Assembly (NCBI RefSeq): GCF_025153475.1
Contig: NZ_JANZXA010000012.1
Span: forward strand, 62,001 to 126,000
Direction of reading: 5' to 3'
Length of the DNA stretch: 64,000 nucleotides
DNA from: Novosphingobium mangrovisedimenti
GTDB taxonomy: Bacteria; Pseudomonadota; Alphaproteobacteria; Sphingomonadales; Sphingomonadaceae
Both the position numbers and the translations under genes were made by a program. A model generated the notes under the pieces. That model did not search any database. It worked only from the letters and a program-made list of their open reading frames with translations, and had not been told where the DNA came from. This document shows positions 1 to 8,628 of the stretch, piece after piece. The first letter of the stretch is position 1. Each line of letters starts with the position of its first letter.

Positions 1-799
1 GGCTGAGCGTGAAGATCTCGCAACCGTCCTCGGTAATGCCGATCGAGTGCTCGAACTGTGCCGAGAGCGACTTGTCGCGGGTCACGGCGGTCCAGCCGTC
101 GCTGAGCAGCTTTACCGGCGGCTTGCCGAGGTTGATCATCGGCTCGATGGTGAAGAACATGCCGGGCTTGATCAGCGGCCCTGTGCCGGGACGGCCGGCG
201 TGGACCACTTCGGGCGCATCGTGGAACAGGCGGCCAAGGCCATGGCCGCAGAATTCGCGCACCACGCCGTAGCGGTTGGACTCGGCATAGGCCTGGATGG
301 CCGCGCCAATGTCGCCGATGCGGTTGCCGGGCTTGGCCTGCTCGATGCCGATCATCAGGCACTCATAAGTCACTTCGACCAGCCGCCGCGCCTTCAGCGA
401 GGGCTCGCCCGCGAAGTACATGCGGCTGGAATCGCCGTGCCAGCCATCGAGCAGCGGGGTCACGTCGATATTGAGGATATCGCCTTCCTTCAGCGTCTTT
501 TCCGAAGGGATGCCGTGACACACGACGTGGTTGATCGAGATGCAGCAGGAATGCGCATAACCGCGATAGCCCAGCGTGGCCGGAACCGCGCCGCCATCCA
601 GCGTGAGTTCGCGCACCTTGTCGTCGATCGCGGCGGTGGTGACGCCCGGCTGCACCATCGGCGCAATCTCGTCGAGGATTTCGGCCGCGAGCCGCCCTGC
701 CTTGCGCATGCCCTCGAAGGCTTCGGGGCCATGCAGCTTGATCGTGCCGTCGCGCAGGACGGTTTCGCTTCCGGGTTCTACAATCTGGTATTCGCTCAT
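1..799 (-). CDS. map: Methionine aminopeptidase type I (3' end cut by window)
   Basis: This enzyme removes the initiator methionine from new cytosolic proteins. The minus-strand frame from the ATG at 799 to the window edge gives 266 residues with no stop, close to the full length of the family (about 264-275), so only the last few residues are missing. The pita-bread metal ligands are visible: Asp112 in NIDVTP, Asp123 in GDSSRM, a GHGLG histidine, and glutamates in TIEPM and QFEHSI; the substrate-binding His95 lies in CHGIPSE. It is divergent to nothing nearby and reads out of the window. The family call is firm; the C-terminus cannot be seen. Confidence 0.95.
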   Translation of the reverse strand, partial: MSEYQIVEPGSETVLRDGTIKLHGPEAFEGMRKAGRLAAEILDEIAPMVQPGVTTAAIDDKVRELTLDGGAVPATLGYRGYAHSCCISINHVVCHGIPSEKTLKEGDILNIDVTPLLDGWHGDSSRMYFAGEPSLKARRLVEVTYECLMIGIEQAKPGNRIGDIGAAIQAYAESNRYGVVREFCGHGLGRLFHDAPEVVHAGRPGTGPLIKPGMFFTIEPMINLGKPPVKLLSDGWTAVTRDKSLSAQFEHSIGITEDGCEIFTLS

Positions 800-836
800 C
801 GCGGCTACATAGCGATTTCGCGTGGGAATTGCGAGA

Positions 837-1706
837 TCATTGACCGACAGAAAAGCCGGTACGGTACTGCGGCTTGAGCGTGGCCATGACCGCGCCCGTC
901 ACCGGCAGGGTCACTTCGTAGGTACCTTCGGCATAGGGACCGGCCTCGTAGGGCCCGACGAGGATGCCGATGCGATCGAAGGTCTTGCGGTTCGACGAGC
1001 CGAGAATCAGCGTCTGCGCCACCGGGTCGATGCATTCGCTGAACATCTGCCCGCTGTCACGCTGCACCGGCTCGCCGCGCCGTTTTTCCCGCTGCTTGTC
1101 GAGGGCATCGCAGAAGGGTTCGCGAATCGCATTGCGCAAGGCATCGGTGCTGGTGAACAGGTCGCGCGGCTTGCGCACCGCTTCGCCCCGCCTGTCCCAC
1201 AACAGCGAATTGAAGGCACTCATCCCGTGCGCGCCGCCGGTATAGGTGTAGATCTTCGCCGACAGCGAGAGCCAGCCCGGCAGGTCGGTGACGACTTCCC
1301 ATTTCGCACCGTAGCTGTGCTGATGATAGGGAAAGCCGTCCTTCTGCGCGGCGTTGCGATCATCGCGCGCGGAAGATTCGAGCCGCTCGCGCGCGGCGTG
1401 AAGCTGGGCATCGAGCAGGTCCCTGAAACCGGGAATCGCACCCGCGGCATCGGGATAGGAATAGCTGAATTCATACAGCTCGTTCGATACGTCGACCGAG
1501 CGGCCCGTCGCTGCGGGCACTTCGGGCGGCGCCTCGCTCGGCGCCGCACTCGCCTCGGCGGTCGCTCCGCCGGGAAGCATCGCCTCGTCGTCGGGCACGC
1601 TGGCGACGGCGCTGGCGCTGCCATCGGGCGCAGAATCGCCCCGCCCACCCTGGCAACCGCTTGCGAGTAACAGGACCACCAGCGACCATCGGCCGTATCG
1701 CATCAT
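837..1706 (-). CDS. DUF3298-domain lipoprotein
   Basis: A probable outer-membrane or periplasmic lipoprotein of 289 residues whose molecular role is unknown. The N-terminus MMRYGRW, a hydrophobic stretch and a lipobox LASGC at about residues 14-18 indicate lipidation. A low-complexity Ser/Ala/Pro linker follows to about residue 60. The rest matches the DUF4163/DUF3298 layout (the domain pair known from PdaC and RsiV): a YSYP strand region early, then the characteristic GGAHG motif and an LFTS segment. The start at 1706 is chosen because AGAGGA sits just upstream and the signal peptide begins there; the frame upstream lacks coding character. It diverges from the aminopeptidase gene at 1753, so the 46-bp gap must hold both starts. 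Confidence 0.85.
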   Translation of the reverse strand: MMRYGRWSLVVLLLASGCQGGRGDSAPDGSASAVASVPDDEAMLPGGATAEASAAPSEAPPEVPAATGRSVDVSNELYEFSYSYPDAAGAIPGFRDLLDAQLHAARERLESSARDDRNAAQKDGFPYHQHSYGAKWEVVTDLPGWLSLSAKIYTYTGGAHGMSAFNSLLWDRRGEAVRKPRDLFTSTDALRNAIREPFCDALDKQREKRRGEPVQRDSGQMFSECIDPVAQTLILGSSNRKTFDRIGILVGPYEAGPYAEGTYEVTLPVTGAVMATLKPQYRTGFSVGQ

Positions 1707-1752
1707 TTTTCCTCTCGCGCTTGAGCTCACGGGGAGGCTAGAGAAACAGCCC

Positions 1753-3135
1753 ATGAGCGACAAGAACGCATTGATCCAGCCCGATCGCGGCCAGACGGCC
1801 ATCTCCATCCATCTCGTCGACAAGGACGGGCTGGAAGCCTTCCTGAAGGAGCGCACGCCCGCCCAGCGCGCCGCGCTCGCCGCGCACAAGTTCGAGGCAG
1901 ACGGCTACGACTATGCCATCATGCCCGATGGCGAGGACTGGGCCATCGCCGCCGGCGTCGCCAATACCGCCGATCTTTCGAGCTGGTGCCTGGCCAAGCT
2001 AGCCCGCAACCTGCCCGCCGGCACCTACCGGCGCGCCGGCGGCGAGCCGGGGCCGGCGATGTTCGGCTGGATCACCGGCCAGTACCGTTTCGAACGCTAC
2101 CTTTCCGAACCCGACGAGGAAGGCCCGCGCGTGCTGCTGACCGGAGAACCCGCCTCGATCGACGCGATCACCGCAGAGGCGGAAGCGGTGATGCTGGTGC
2201 GCGACCTCGTCAACACCCCGGCCGAGGACATGGGCCCCGCCCAACTGGAGGCCGAGGCGGAAAACCTGCACAAGGCCTTCCGCGCCGAGATCAGGGTGAC
2301 CCGCGGCGACATGCTCGAACGCGAATTTCCCATGGTCTACGCCGTCGGCCGGGCCGCCGCCCGCAGTCATGCACCGCGCATGATCGAGCTGGAATGGGGC
2401 GATCCCAAGCATCCGAAGATCGCCATTGTCGGCAAGGGCGTCTGCTTCGATTCGGGCGGGCTCGACATCAAGCCGAGCTCGGGCATGCTGCTGATGAAGA
2501 AGGACATGGGCGGCGCCGCGCACGCACTCGCGCTCGCCCGCCTCATCATGCAGGCCCAGCTGCCGGTGCGGCTGCACATGCTGGTTCCGGCCGTCGAGAA
2601 CGCGGTTGCCGGCAACAGCTTCCGTCCGGGCGACGTGCTGAAGAGCCGCGCGGGCATCTCGGTCGAGATCGGCAATACCGATGCCGAGGGCCGGCTGGTG
2701 CTGGGCGATGCGCTCGCCCGCGCCGGGGAGAACGAGCCCGAACTCATCATCGACTTCGCCACGCTGACCGGCGCCGCGCGCGTTGCCGTCGGTCCGGACC
2801 TGCCGGCGCTGTTCGCCCGCGAGGACGCGACTGCGGACGCCCTGCTCTCCGCCGGCAAGGCCAGCGACGACCCGTGCTGGCGCCTGCCCCTGCACGAAGG
2901 TTACCGCGAATACCTCAAGTCCGAGGTGGCAGACATCAACAATGCCGGCTCCAGCGGCTTTGCCGGGGCGAGCACGGCGGCGCTGTTCCTCGACAAGTTC
3001 GTGCCCAAGGGAACCGACTGGGCCCACCTCGACACCTTCGCCTGGCGGCCCGCGGACAAGCCCGGCCGGCCCAAGGGCGGAGCCGCGCTGGGCCTGCGCG
3101 CGGCCTGGCACATGCTGAAACAGCGCTATGGCTGA
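1753..3135 (+). CDS. M17 leucyl aminopeptidase family protein
   Basis: A cytosolic zinc or manganese aminopeptidase of 460 residues that trims N-terminal residues from peptides. The C-terminal catalytic domain carries all M17 signatures: VGKGVCFDSGG with Lys228 and Asp233, KKDMGG with Asp251, and the family hallmark NTDAEGR with Asp310 and Glu312. The N-terminal about 150 residues form the variable regulatory domain. It is shorter than E. coli PepA (503 residues) but normal for the alphaproteobacterial branch. The ATG at 1753 follows AGAAACAGCCC, a weak ribosome site. It starts a tight run with the SH3 protein (15-bp gap) and argC (1-bp overlap), so it is probably co-transcribed with arginine biosynthesis. 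Confidence 0.92.
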   Translation: MSDKNALIQPDRGQTAISIHLVDKDGLEAFLKERTPAQRAALAAHKFEADGYDYAIMPDGEDWAIAAGVANTADLSSWCLAKLARNLPAGTYRRAGGEPGPAMFGWITGQYRFERYLSEPDEEGPRVLLTGEPASIDAITAEAEAVMLVRDLVNTPAEDMGPAQLEAEAENLHKAFRAEIRVTRGDMLEREFPMVYAVGRAAARSHAPRMIELEWGDPKHPKIAIVGKGVCFDSGGLDIKPSSGMLLMKKDMGGAAHALALARLIMQAQLPVRLHMLVPAVENAVAGNSFRPGDVLKSRAGISVEIGNTDAEGRLVLGDALARAGENEPELIIDFATLTGAARVAVGPDLPALFAREDATADALLSAGKASDDPCWRLPLHEGYREYLKSEVADINNAGSSGFAGASTAALFLDKFVPKGTDWAHLDTFAWRPADKPGRPKGGAALGLRAAWHMLKQRYG

Positions 3136-3150
3136 TCTTGCGAAGAGGCC

Positions 3151-3552
3151 ATGACCCGGCTAAGCGCGCCCATCTTTGCATTTGGAGACGCACCCAAGTT
3201 GGTACCTGAGGATTCCTACACTCGCCCCCCCCGGATCGAAGGGCTGCTAGCCATGACCGGGCCGAGCGTGACCGCGGATCCCGGCTGCCTTCCGGTGCGC
3301 GGCGACCTAGCGCACATCAAGCTCGCCGGGCGCTACTTCGTGCCGCACTACGCCGCGCCCATGCCGCATGCAATCAAGCCCGGCGCCGTGCTGCGCACCG
3401 TGGCTAGCGACAGCGACGAAGCGATCATGGACCTGCCCGAAGGCGAGACCTTCAACGTGCTCGACATTGCCGGTGCCTGGACCTGGGGCCAGCTCGGCGA
3501 GGACGGGCCCGTCGGCTACGTCGCGCTCGACCAGCTCACGGCCAGCGCCTGA
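3151..3552 (+). CDS. Stand-alone SH3-like domain protein (NlpC/P60 N-terminal type)
   Basis: A 133-residue protein that resembles only the N-terminal bacterial SH3-like region of alphaproteobacterial NlpC/P60 peptidases, which are often encoded next to an M17 aminopeptidase. The SH3 part covers about residues 70-130: two-fold pattern VLRTVASDSDEAIMDLPEGE followed by WTWGQLGEDGPVGYV. There is no NlpC catalytic Cys-His-His region; the frame stops right after the SH3 domain. AGAGG upstream supports the ATG at 3151. Its stop TGA shares one base with the argC ATG, so translation is coupled. It could be a truncated relic or a targeting/inhibitor domain kept on its own. Function is not known. Confidence 0.75.
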   Translation: MTRLSAPIFAFGDAPKLVPEDSYTRPPRIEGLLAMTGPSVTADPGCLPVRGDLAHIKLAGRYFVPHYAAPMPHAIKPGAVLRTVASDSDEAIMDLPEGETFNVLDIAGAWTWGQLGEDGPVGYVALDQLTASA

Positions 3553-4475
3553 TGAGCGCCACGGTCTTCATCGACGGTGCCGCCGGCACCACCGGCCTGG
3601 AAATCGCCGACCGGCTGGGCGGGCGCAGCGAATTCGAACTGGTCGTGCTCGACGACGCGCGGCGCAAGGACGATGCCGCCCGCGCCGAAGCGCTCAACGA
3701 TGCGGATTTCGTGATCCTGTGCCTGCCCGACGATGCCGCCCGGGCCGCCGTAGGCATGATCCGCAACGCGCGCACGCGCGTGATCGACGCATCCTCGGCG
3801 CACCGCGTCGCACAAGGGTGGACCTACGGCTTTCCCGAAGTGATCGGGCGCGAGGCCGTCGCCTCGGCACGCCTCGTCAGCAATCCCGGCTGCTATCCCA
3901 CCGGCTTCATCGGCCTTGTCGCGCCGCTGGTACGCGCCGGGCTGCTGCCGGCCGACTGGCCCTATGTCTGCCATGCCGTCTCGGGCTATTCGGGCGGCGG
4001 CAAGGCGCTGATCGCCCGTTTCGAGGAAGACCGCGACATCGCCTTTCGCGCCTATGGCCTGGCGATGGGCCACAAGCACGTGCCCGAGATGCAGACGCAT
4101 GTCGGCCTTGCACATGCCCCGCTCTTCGCCCCCGCAGTCGTGCCCGCCCATCGCGGCATGCTGGCCGAAGTACCGCTGCACCTTTCGGCGATGAACGGCG
4201 CTGGCTCGCCCGACGAACTGCGTGCCGCGCTGGCGGAGTTCTATGCAGGCAGTCCGATCGTGAAGGTCGAGTCCGACACGCCCGACGAACTGCTGCTGCG
4301 TGCCTCGATGACCCCGGTCGACACCCTGACCCTGCGCGTTCTGAGCGCCAAGGACGGCAGCCAGGCCCGCCTCGTCGCGATGCTCGACAATCTGGGCAAG
4401 GGCGCGAGCGGTGCTGCAGTGCAGAATCTCAATCTCATGGCCGGGCTCGACGAGACCGCTGGCCTGCGTCTCTGA
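3552..4475 (+). CDS. argC: N-acetyl-gamma-glutamyl-phosphate reductase (short type)
   Basis: Reduces N-acetylglutamyl-5-phosphate to the semialdehyde with NADPH, the third step of arginine synthesis in the cytosol. The 307-residue length and the N-terminal IDGAAGTTGLEI nucleotide-binding loop mark the short type 2 ArgC. The catalytic cysteine is Cys114 in SNPGCYPTG, followed by the SGYSGGGK segment and the histidine-containing HKHVPEM region. The ATG at 3552 overlaps the stop of the upstream SH3 gene by one base (TGATG), which suggests translational coupling. No other arg genes are in view. Confidence 0.95.
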   Translation: MSATVFIDGAAGTTGLEIADRLGGRSEFELVVLDDARRKDDAARAEALNDADFVILCLPDDAARAAVGMIRNARTRVIDASSAHRVAQGWTYGFPEVIGREAVASARLVSNPGCYPTGFIGLVAPLVRAGLLPADWPYVCHAVSGYSGGGKALIARFEEDRDIAFRAYGLAMGHKHVPEMQTHVGLAHAPLFAPAVVPAHRGMLAEVPLHLSAMNGAGSPDELRAALAEFYAGSPIVKVESDTPDELLLRASMTPVDTLTLRVLSAKDGSQARLVAMLDNLGKGASGAAVQNLNLMAGLDETAGLRL

Positions 4476-4522
4476 CGGGTCCGTTCCCGCTTTAGCAAAG
4501 CCTTACCCGTTCCCGCCCGAAC

Positions 4523-4560
4523 GGGGCCGCCGCACCATGCGGCGGGCCCGTCAGGTGTTT
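4523..4560 (+). terminator. Candidate terminator after argC
   Basis: A strong GC hairpin (GGGGCCGCCGCA, 3-nt loop, TGCGGCGGGCCC) lies about 50 bp after the argC stop and is followed a few bases later by GTGTTTT. The T tract is not directly adjacent, so intrinsic termination is only likely. Confidence 0.45.
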
Positions 4561-4686
4561 TCGCGAAGTGCCCGCGTTTGTAGCACACAAGGCCCAATGA
4601 CCCCGTGCTGCACAATTTTCAGGCAGCCACTGCCCGAATCTTGAACAGAACTTGCCGCAGCGTCCTTCATGCCATCACTCATGCGG

Positions 4687-4704
4687 TTCACCTTACATGG
4701 TGAA
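4687..4704. promoter_or_regulatory. Perfect inverted repeat upstream of glnB, possible NtrC-type site
   Basis: TTCACC-N6-GGTGAA is a perfect 6-bp inverted repeat about 60 bp upstream of the candidate sigma-54 promoter. It resembles the NtrC box core (GCACC-N5-GGTGC) but has one extra spacer base and T/A in place of G/C at one position of each arm. The 387-bp gap between argC and glnB holds no convincing gene, only this site, the promoter and the argC terminator hairpin. Confidence 0.4.
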
Positions 4705-4763
4705 TCATGCGATTCCGGTCTTTTCGCGACTGCACACATGCCCTACCACTAGCACAATCGCAT

Positions 4764-4779
4764 TGGCACGATTCTTGAT
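4764..4779 (+). promoter_or_regulatory. Candidate sigma-54 promoter of glnB-glnA
   Basis: TGGCACGATTCTTGAT matches the sigma-54 consensus TGGCACG-N4-TTGC(A/T) except that the C of the -12 GC is A. The GG element and the -12 element have the correct 10-bp spacing. It lies 84 bp before the glnB start, where nitrogen-regulated sigma-54 promoters of glnBA operons are expected. Confidence 0.55.
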
Positions 4780-4856
4780 GGGAGTCGCGCGCGGGGCATC
4801 TGGTTCCCGGACCGGAAACCTCAAAGAAAAGTCCGGGAACAAGTGCAGGGGTCTAG

Positions 4857-5201
<345 letters not shown>

Positions 5202-5248
5202 GGTTTCCGGCGACAGCCGGAACCACCATCCGTCTGGCCCGGCCAGAC
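5202..5248 (+). promoter_or_regulatory. Two tandem hairpins between glnB and glnA
   Basis: The first hairpin (GGTTTCCGGC-GACA-GCCGGAACC) starts right at the glnB stop. The second (GTCTGGCC/GGCCAGAC, closing on a small loop) follows 7 bp later. Neither has a T tract. They may attenuate or stabilise the glnB part of the transcript, giving unequal glnB and glnA levels; this is inference. Confidence 0.45.
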
Positions 5249-5375
5249 ATCTAGATCAGGTCCGGTTTCGGCCGGATCGGGGATAAGCCGGAATGGGGGC
5301 CGGCAGCGTTCCCGGAATGCCATCCACCCCTATCCTCTCCCGGGAACGGCAGAGCAAAAACGGAGTACCAAACAC

Positions 5376-6785
5376 ATGGCTAGTGCAAAGGACGTCCTCA
5401 AGCAGATCAAGGACGAGGAGATCGAGTGGGTCGATCTTCGCTTCACCGACCCCAAGGGCAAGTGGCAGCACCTGACGATGTGCGCTGGCGTCATCGGCGA
5501 AGACGAACTCGAAGACGGCCTCATGTTCGACGGTTCCTCGATCGAGGGCTGGAAGACCATCAACGAGTCGGACATGATCCTCAAGCCCGACCTCGACGCG
5601 GTCTATGTCGATCCGTTCTCGGCCACCCCGATGATGATCCTGTTCTGCGACATCGTCGAACCCTCGACCGGTGAACTCTACGCCCGCGACCCGCGTTCGA
5701 CCGCCAAGCGCGCCGAAGCGTTCGTCAAGTCGGCCGGTTTCGGCGACACCGTGTTCGTCGGCCCGGAAGCCGAATTCTTCATGTTCGACGACGTGAAGTT
5801 CTATGACGGCTACGACGGCAACGGCTTCAAGCTCGACGACATCGAACTGCCGGGCAACTCGGACAAGACCTACGACACCGGCAACCTTGCCCACCGTCCG
5901 CGCGCCAAGGGCGGCTACTTCCCGGTCGCGCCGGTCGACAGCTGCGTCGACATCCGTGGCGAGATGGTCTCGACCATGCTCGAAATGGGCCTGCCCTGCG
6001 ACAAGCACCACCACGAAGTGGCGGCTGCCCAGCACGAGCTCGGCCTGACCTTCGGCACGCTGACCACCACCGCCGACCGCATGCAGATCTACAAGTATGT
6101 CGTCATGATGGTCGCGCAGGCCTACGGCAAGTCGGCCACGTTCATGCCGAAGCCGATCATGAAGGACAACGGCTCGGGCATGCACACGCATATCTCGATC
6201 TGGAACGACGGTGACAACACCTTCGCCGGCAACGGCTACGCCGGCCTGTCGGACACCTGCCTCTACTTCATCGGCGGCGTCATCAAGCACGCCAAGGCCC
6301 TCAACGCCTTCACCAACCCGACCACCAACAGCTACAAGCGCCTGGTGCCGGGTTACGAAGCTCCGGTTCTGCTCGCCTACTCGGCCCGCAACCGTTCGGC
6401 TTCGTGCCGCATCCCCTACGGTGCCGGCACCAAGGCAAAGCGCGTGGAATTCCGCTTCCCCGACGCGATGGCCAACCCCTACCTGTGCTACTCCGCGCTG
6501 CTCATGGCCGGCCTCGACGGGATCAAGAACAAGATCCACCCGGGCGAAGCCATGGACAAGAACCTCTACGATCTGCCGCCGGCCGAACTCGCCGAAGTGC
6601 CGACCGTCTGCGGTTCGCTGCGCGAAGCTCTGGAATCGCTGACTGCCGACCATGCCTTCCTGCTCGAAGGCAGCGTGTTCACCGAAGACCAGATCGAAGC
6701 CTACCTCGAACTGAAGTGGCCCGAAGTGCTGCGTTGGGAAACCACGCCGTCGGCCGTCGAGTTCGACATGTACTACAGCGCCTGA
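5376..6785 (+). CDS. glnA: Glutamine synthetase type I
   Basis: Makes glutamine from glutamate, ammonia and ATP as a cytosolic dodecamer. The 469 residues match class I-beta length. Visible motifs are the N-terminal [10 protein letters not shown] latch region, the EAEFFMF metal-binding segment, [10 protein letters not shown], the [13 protein letters not shown]/glutamate segment, and Tyr398 in NLYDLPPAE, the tyrosine adenylylated by GlnE in this class, so activity is expected to be adjusted through PII. CGGAG precedes the ATG at 5376. It is the second gene of the glnBA operon and is followed by an intrinsic terminator. Confidence 0.97.
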   Translation: MASAKDVLKQIKDEEIEWVDLRFTDPKGKWQHLTMCAGVIGEDELEDGLMFDGSSIEGWKTINESDMILKPDLDAVYVDPFSATPMMILFCDIVEPSTGELYARDPRSTAKRAEAFVKSAGFGDTVFVGPEAEFFMFDDVKFYDGYDGNGFKLDDIELPGNSDKTYDTGNLAHRPRAKGGYFPVAPVDSCVDIRGEMVSTMLEMGLPCDKHHHEVAAAQHELGLTFGTLTTTADRMQIYKYVVMMVAQAYGKSATFMPKPIMKDNGSGMHTHISIWNDGDNTFAGNGYAGLSDTCLYFIGGVIKHAKALNAFTNPTTNSYKRLVPGYEAPVLLAYSARNRSASCRIPYGAGTKAKRVEFRFPDAMANPYLCYSALLMAGLDGIKNKIHPGEAMDKNLYDLPPAELAEVPTVCGSLREALESLTADHAFLLEGSVFTEDQIEAYLELKWPEVLRWETTPSAVEFDMYYSA

Positions 6786-6820
6786 TCCTTCGATCGGGCG
6801 GCGAACCAGTTCGCCGAGTG

Positions 6821-6850
6821 GGGCGTCCGGAGCAATCCGGGCGCCCTTTT
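6821..6850 (+). terminator. Intrinsic terminator of glnA
   Basis: GGGCGTCCGGA-GCAA-TCCGGGCGCCC pairs over 10 of 11 positions with a tetraloop and is followed directly by TTTT. Confidence 0.8.
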
Positions 6851-6928
6851 CGTTACATCTGGCGACAGTGTTCCAGGGAACGTTTGCCCGCATCCCGCGT
6901 TGCGCATTCCACGAAAGGAGATGCGTTC

Positions 6929-7948
6929 ATGCGTTCCATCCGCGTTACGCTTGCGGGCACGGCGGCCAGCCTCGTACTGATCGCGGCGCCGGCCGCCGCA
7001 CAGCCCGGGTCTGGCGACCACGAACAGCGCGCTGCCGGAAAAGTCGCGGAAAAGCCGGCGCACAAGGCCCAGAAACCGGGCAAGACCGGGGAACAGGGCA
7101 AGGCCGCGATGCCCGAAAAGGGGAACGCCCGAACGCACACCGCAACGCCTCCGCGCCCGGCAATGGTATCCCCCGTGAATCCCGGAAACCAGCCGCAACG
7201 CGACACCGACCGCACCAACCGACAGCCGGAGGCCACGCCCGGGCGCACGCCGCGTCCCGATGTAAAGCGCGTGTCCTATACCGGCCCCAAGGGCACGAAA
7301 GTCGTGGTCCCGACCAACGACCGGGTGCACGTCATCACCCGCAAGCGCGCCATCGACTGGGCCCAGATCGACCGGCGCGCCAGCTTTCAGGGCTGCCCGC
7401 TCGGTCTGGCGAAGAAATACACCGGCTGCACGCCGCCCGGCCTCGACCAGCCGCCTGCCCGCGCCTGGATGCAGCCCTCCTGGTACTGGCCCAACTACAA
7501 CCGCGACTATCGCTTCCGCTATGCCGACGGATACATGCTGCGGCTGGGCTCGGGCACCACGGTGCTGAGCTACGTCCCGCTGCTCGGCGGCGCGCTGGCG
7601 GTTGGGCAGATCTGGCCCACGCCCTACCAGAGCGTGGACATGCCCGGCTACTACGACCGCTATTACGATCTCGGTTCGGCGAACGCCTATCGCTACTACG
7701 GCGACACCATCTACCGCGTCGATCCAGACACCGCCGCGATCCAGTCGGTCGTCGCGCTGCTGACCGGCAACGACATCGTCATCGGCCAGCCCATGCCGCC
7801 CGGCTACGAGGTCTACAACGTGCCCTACGGCTATCGCGATCAATACTACGATACGTCGGATGCCATGTACCGCTACAGCGACGGCTACATCTATCAACTC
7901 GATCCGGCGACGCGCCTCGTGCAGGCAGCGATCGAACTGCTGGGCTGA
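6929..7948 (+). CDS. Secreted Tyr-rich hypothetical protein
   Basis: A 339-residue exported protein of unknown function. An N-terminal signal peptide with cleavage after PAAAQ is clear. Residues about 25-120 are a basic, Pro/Lys/Thr-rich disordered region. The remainder is rich in Tyr and contains a repeated pattern: an aromatic YRFRYADGYMLRL / YRYYGDTIYRVD / YRYSDGYIYQLD segment followed each time by a hydrophobic helix-like VVALL or AAIELL stretch. This layout resembles uncharacterised envelope proteins common in sphingomonads. AAAGGAG eight bases before the ATG at 6929 fixes the start. The fasciclin lipoprotein gene follows after 23 bp and is probably co-transcribed. Confidence 0.75.
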   Translation: MRSIRVTLAGTAASLVLIAAPAAAQPGSGDHEQRAAGKVAEKPAHKAQKPGKTGEQGKAAMPEKGNARTHTATPPRPAMVSPVNPGNQPQRDTDRTNRQPEATPGRTPRPDVKRVSYTGPKGTKVVVPTNDRVHVITRKRAIDWAQIDRRASFQGCPLGLAKKYTGCTPPGLDQPPARAWMQPSWYWPNYNRDYRFRYADGYMLRLGSGTTVLSYVPLLGGALAVGQIWPTPYQSVDMPGYYDRYYDLGSANAYRYYGDTIYRVDPDTAAIQSVVALLTGNDIVIGQPMPPGYEVYNVPYGYRDQYYDTSDAMYRYSDGYIYQLDPATRLVQAAIELLG

Positions 7949-7971
7949 CACAAAGGGGGGAGAGGACGACA

Positions 7972-8556
7972 ATGCACAACCGCCATCTGGGATTCGCCCT
8001 GCTGGCTGCCTCCGGCTTGGCCCTTGCCGCGTGCTCGGGCGACACCGCGCCGTCCGCCACGGCCTCGGCCGATGTCGAGACGGCCGTGGTGACGACCGAA
8101 CCCGCCGCGCCTTCGGTCGATCAGGCGCTTGAGGACACGGATGGCCTGCAAACCATTGCCGAAGCACTCAAGGTGACGGGCATAGCCGGCGCGTTCAAGG
8201 GCAACGGCAGCTACACGCTGCTTGCCCCCGAAGACGATGCCTTCGCCACGCTGGGCGATGCCGGCAAGGACCTGATCGACTCCAGCGACCACGCGGCGCT
8301 CGCCGCGCTGATCCGCAACCACATGCTTCCCGGCTACGTCACCCCGCAGGACCTCGGCGCCGCGATCGATGCCAGCGGCAACGGACAAGTGACCCTGACG
8401 ACCCTCGGCGGCAGCACGCTCGTCTTTGCCCGTTCGAACGATACGATCACCGTCACCGCGCCCGACGGATCGCAGGCCGATCTCGACGGCGATCCGATCA
8501 CCGGCGGATCGAGCCTCGCGGTTCCGATCACCGGCGTGCTCAGGAAGATCGACTGA
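7972..8556 (+). CDS. Fasciclin-domain lipoprotein
   Basis: A 194-residue lipoprotein with one fasciclin (FAS1/betaIg-H3) domain, a fold used for adhesion or ligand binding at the cell surface. The signal peptide ends in the lipobox LAAC at about residue 21. After a Thr/Ala linker, the FAS1 domain runs from about residue 55 to the end, with the H1 motif YTLLAPEDDAFATL and a second conserved block NHMLPGYV, finishing in the VPITGVLRKID strand. GGGGAGAGG upstream supports the ATG at 7972. It sits 23 bp after the Tyr-rich secreted protein gene. Confidence 0.88.
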   Translation: MHNRHLGFALLAASGLALAACSGDTAPSATASADVETAVVTTEPAAPSVDQALEDTDGLQTIAEALKVTGIAGAFKGNGSYTLLAPEDDAFATLGDAGKDLIDSSDHAALAALIRNHMLPGYVTPQDLGAAIDASGNGQVTLTTLGGSTLVFARSNDTITVTAPDGSQADLDGDPITGGSSLAVPITGVLRKID

Positions 8557-8628
8557 ACAAACCGTTTTCCTACAGCCCCGCTTTCGGTTTACTTGAATCG
8601 CCTTTCCCGCCAGCGACGGAGAAGGCCG

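Noticed and set aside
5256..6893. Open frame of 545 codons on the minus strand opposite glnA
   Set aside because: glnA is complete and highly conserved on the other strand; the antisense product is low-complexity Val/Gly/Arg/His.
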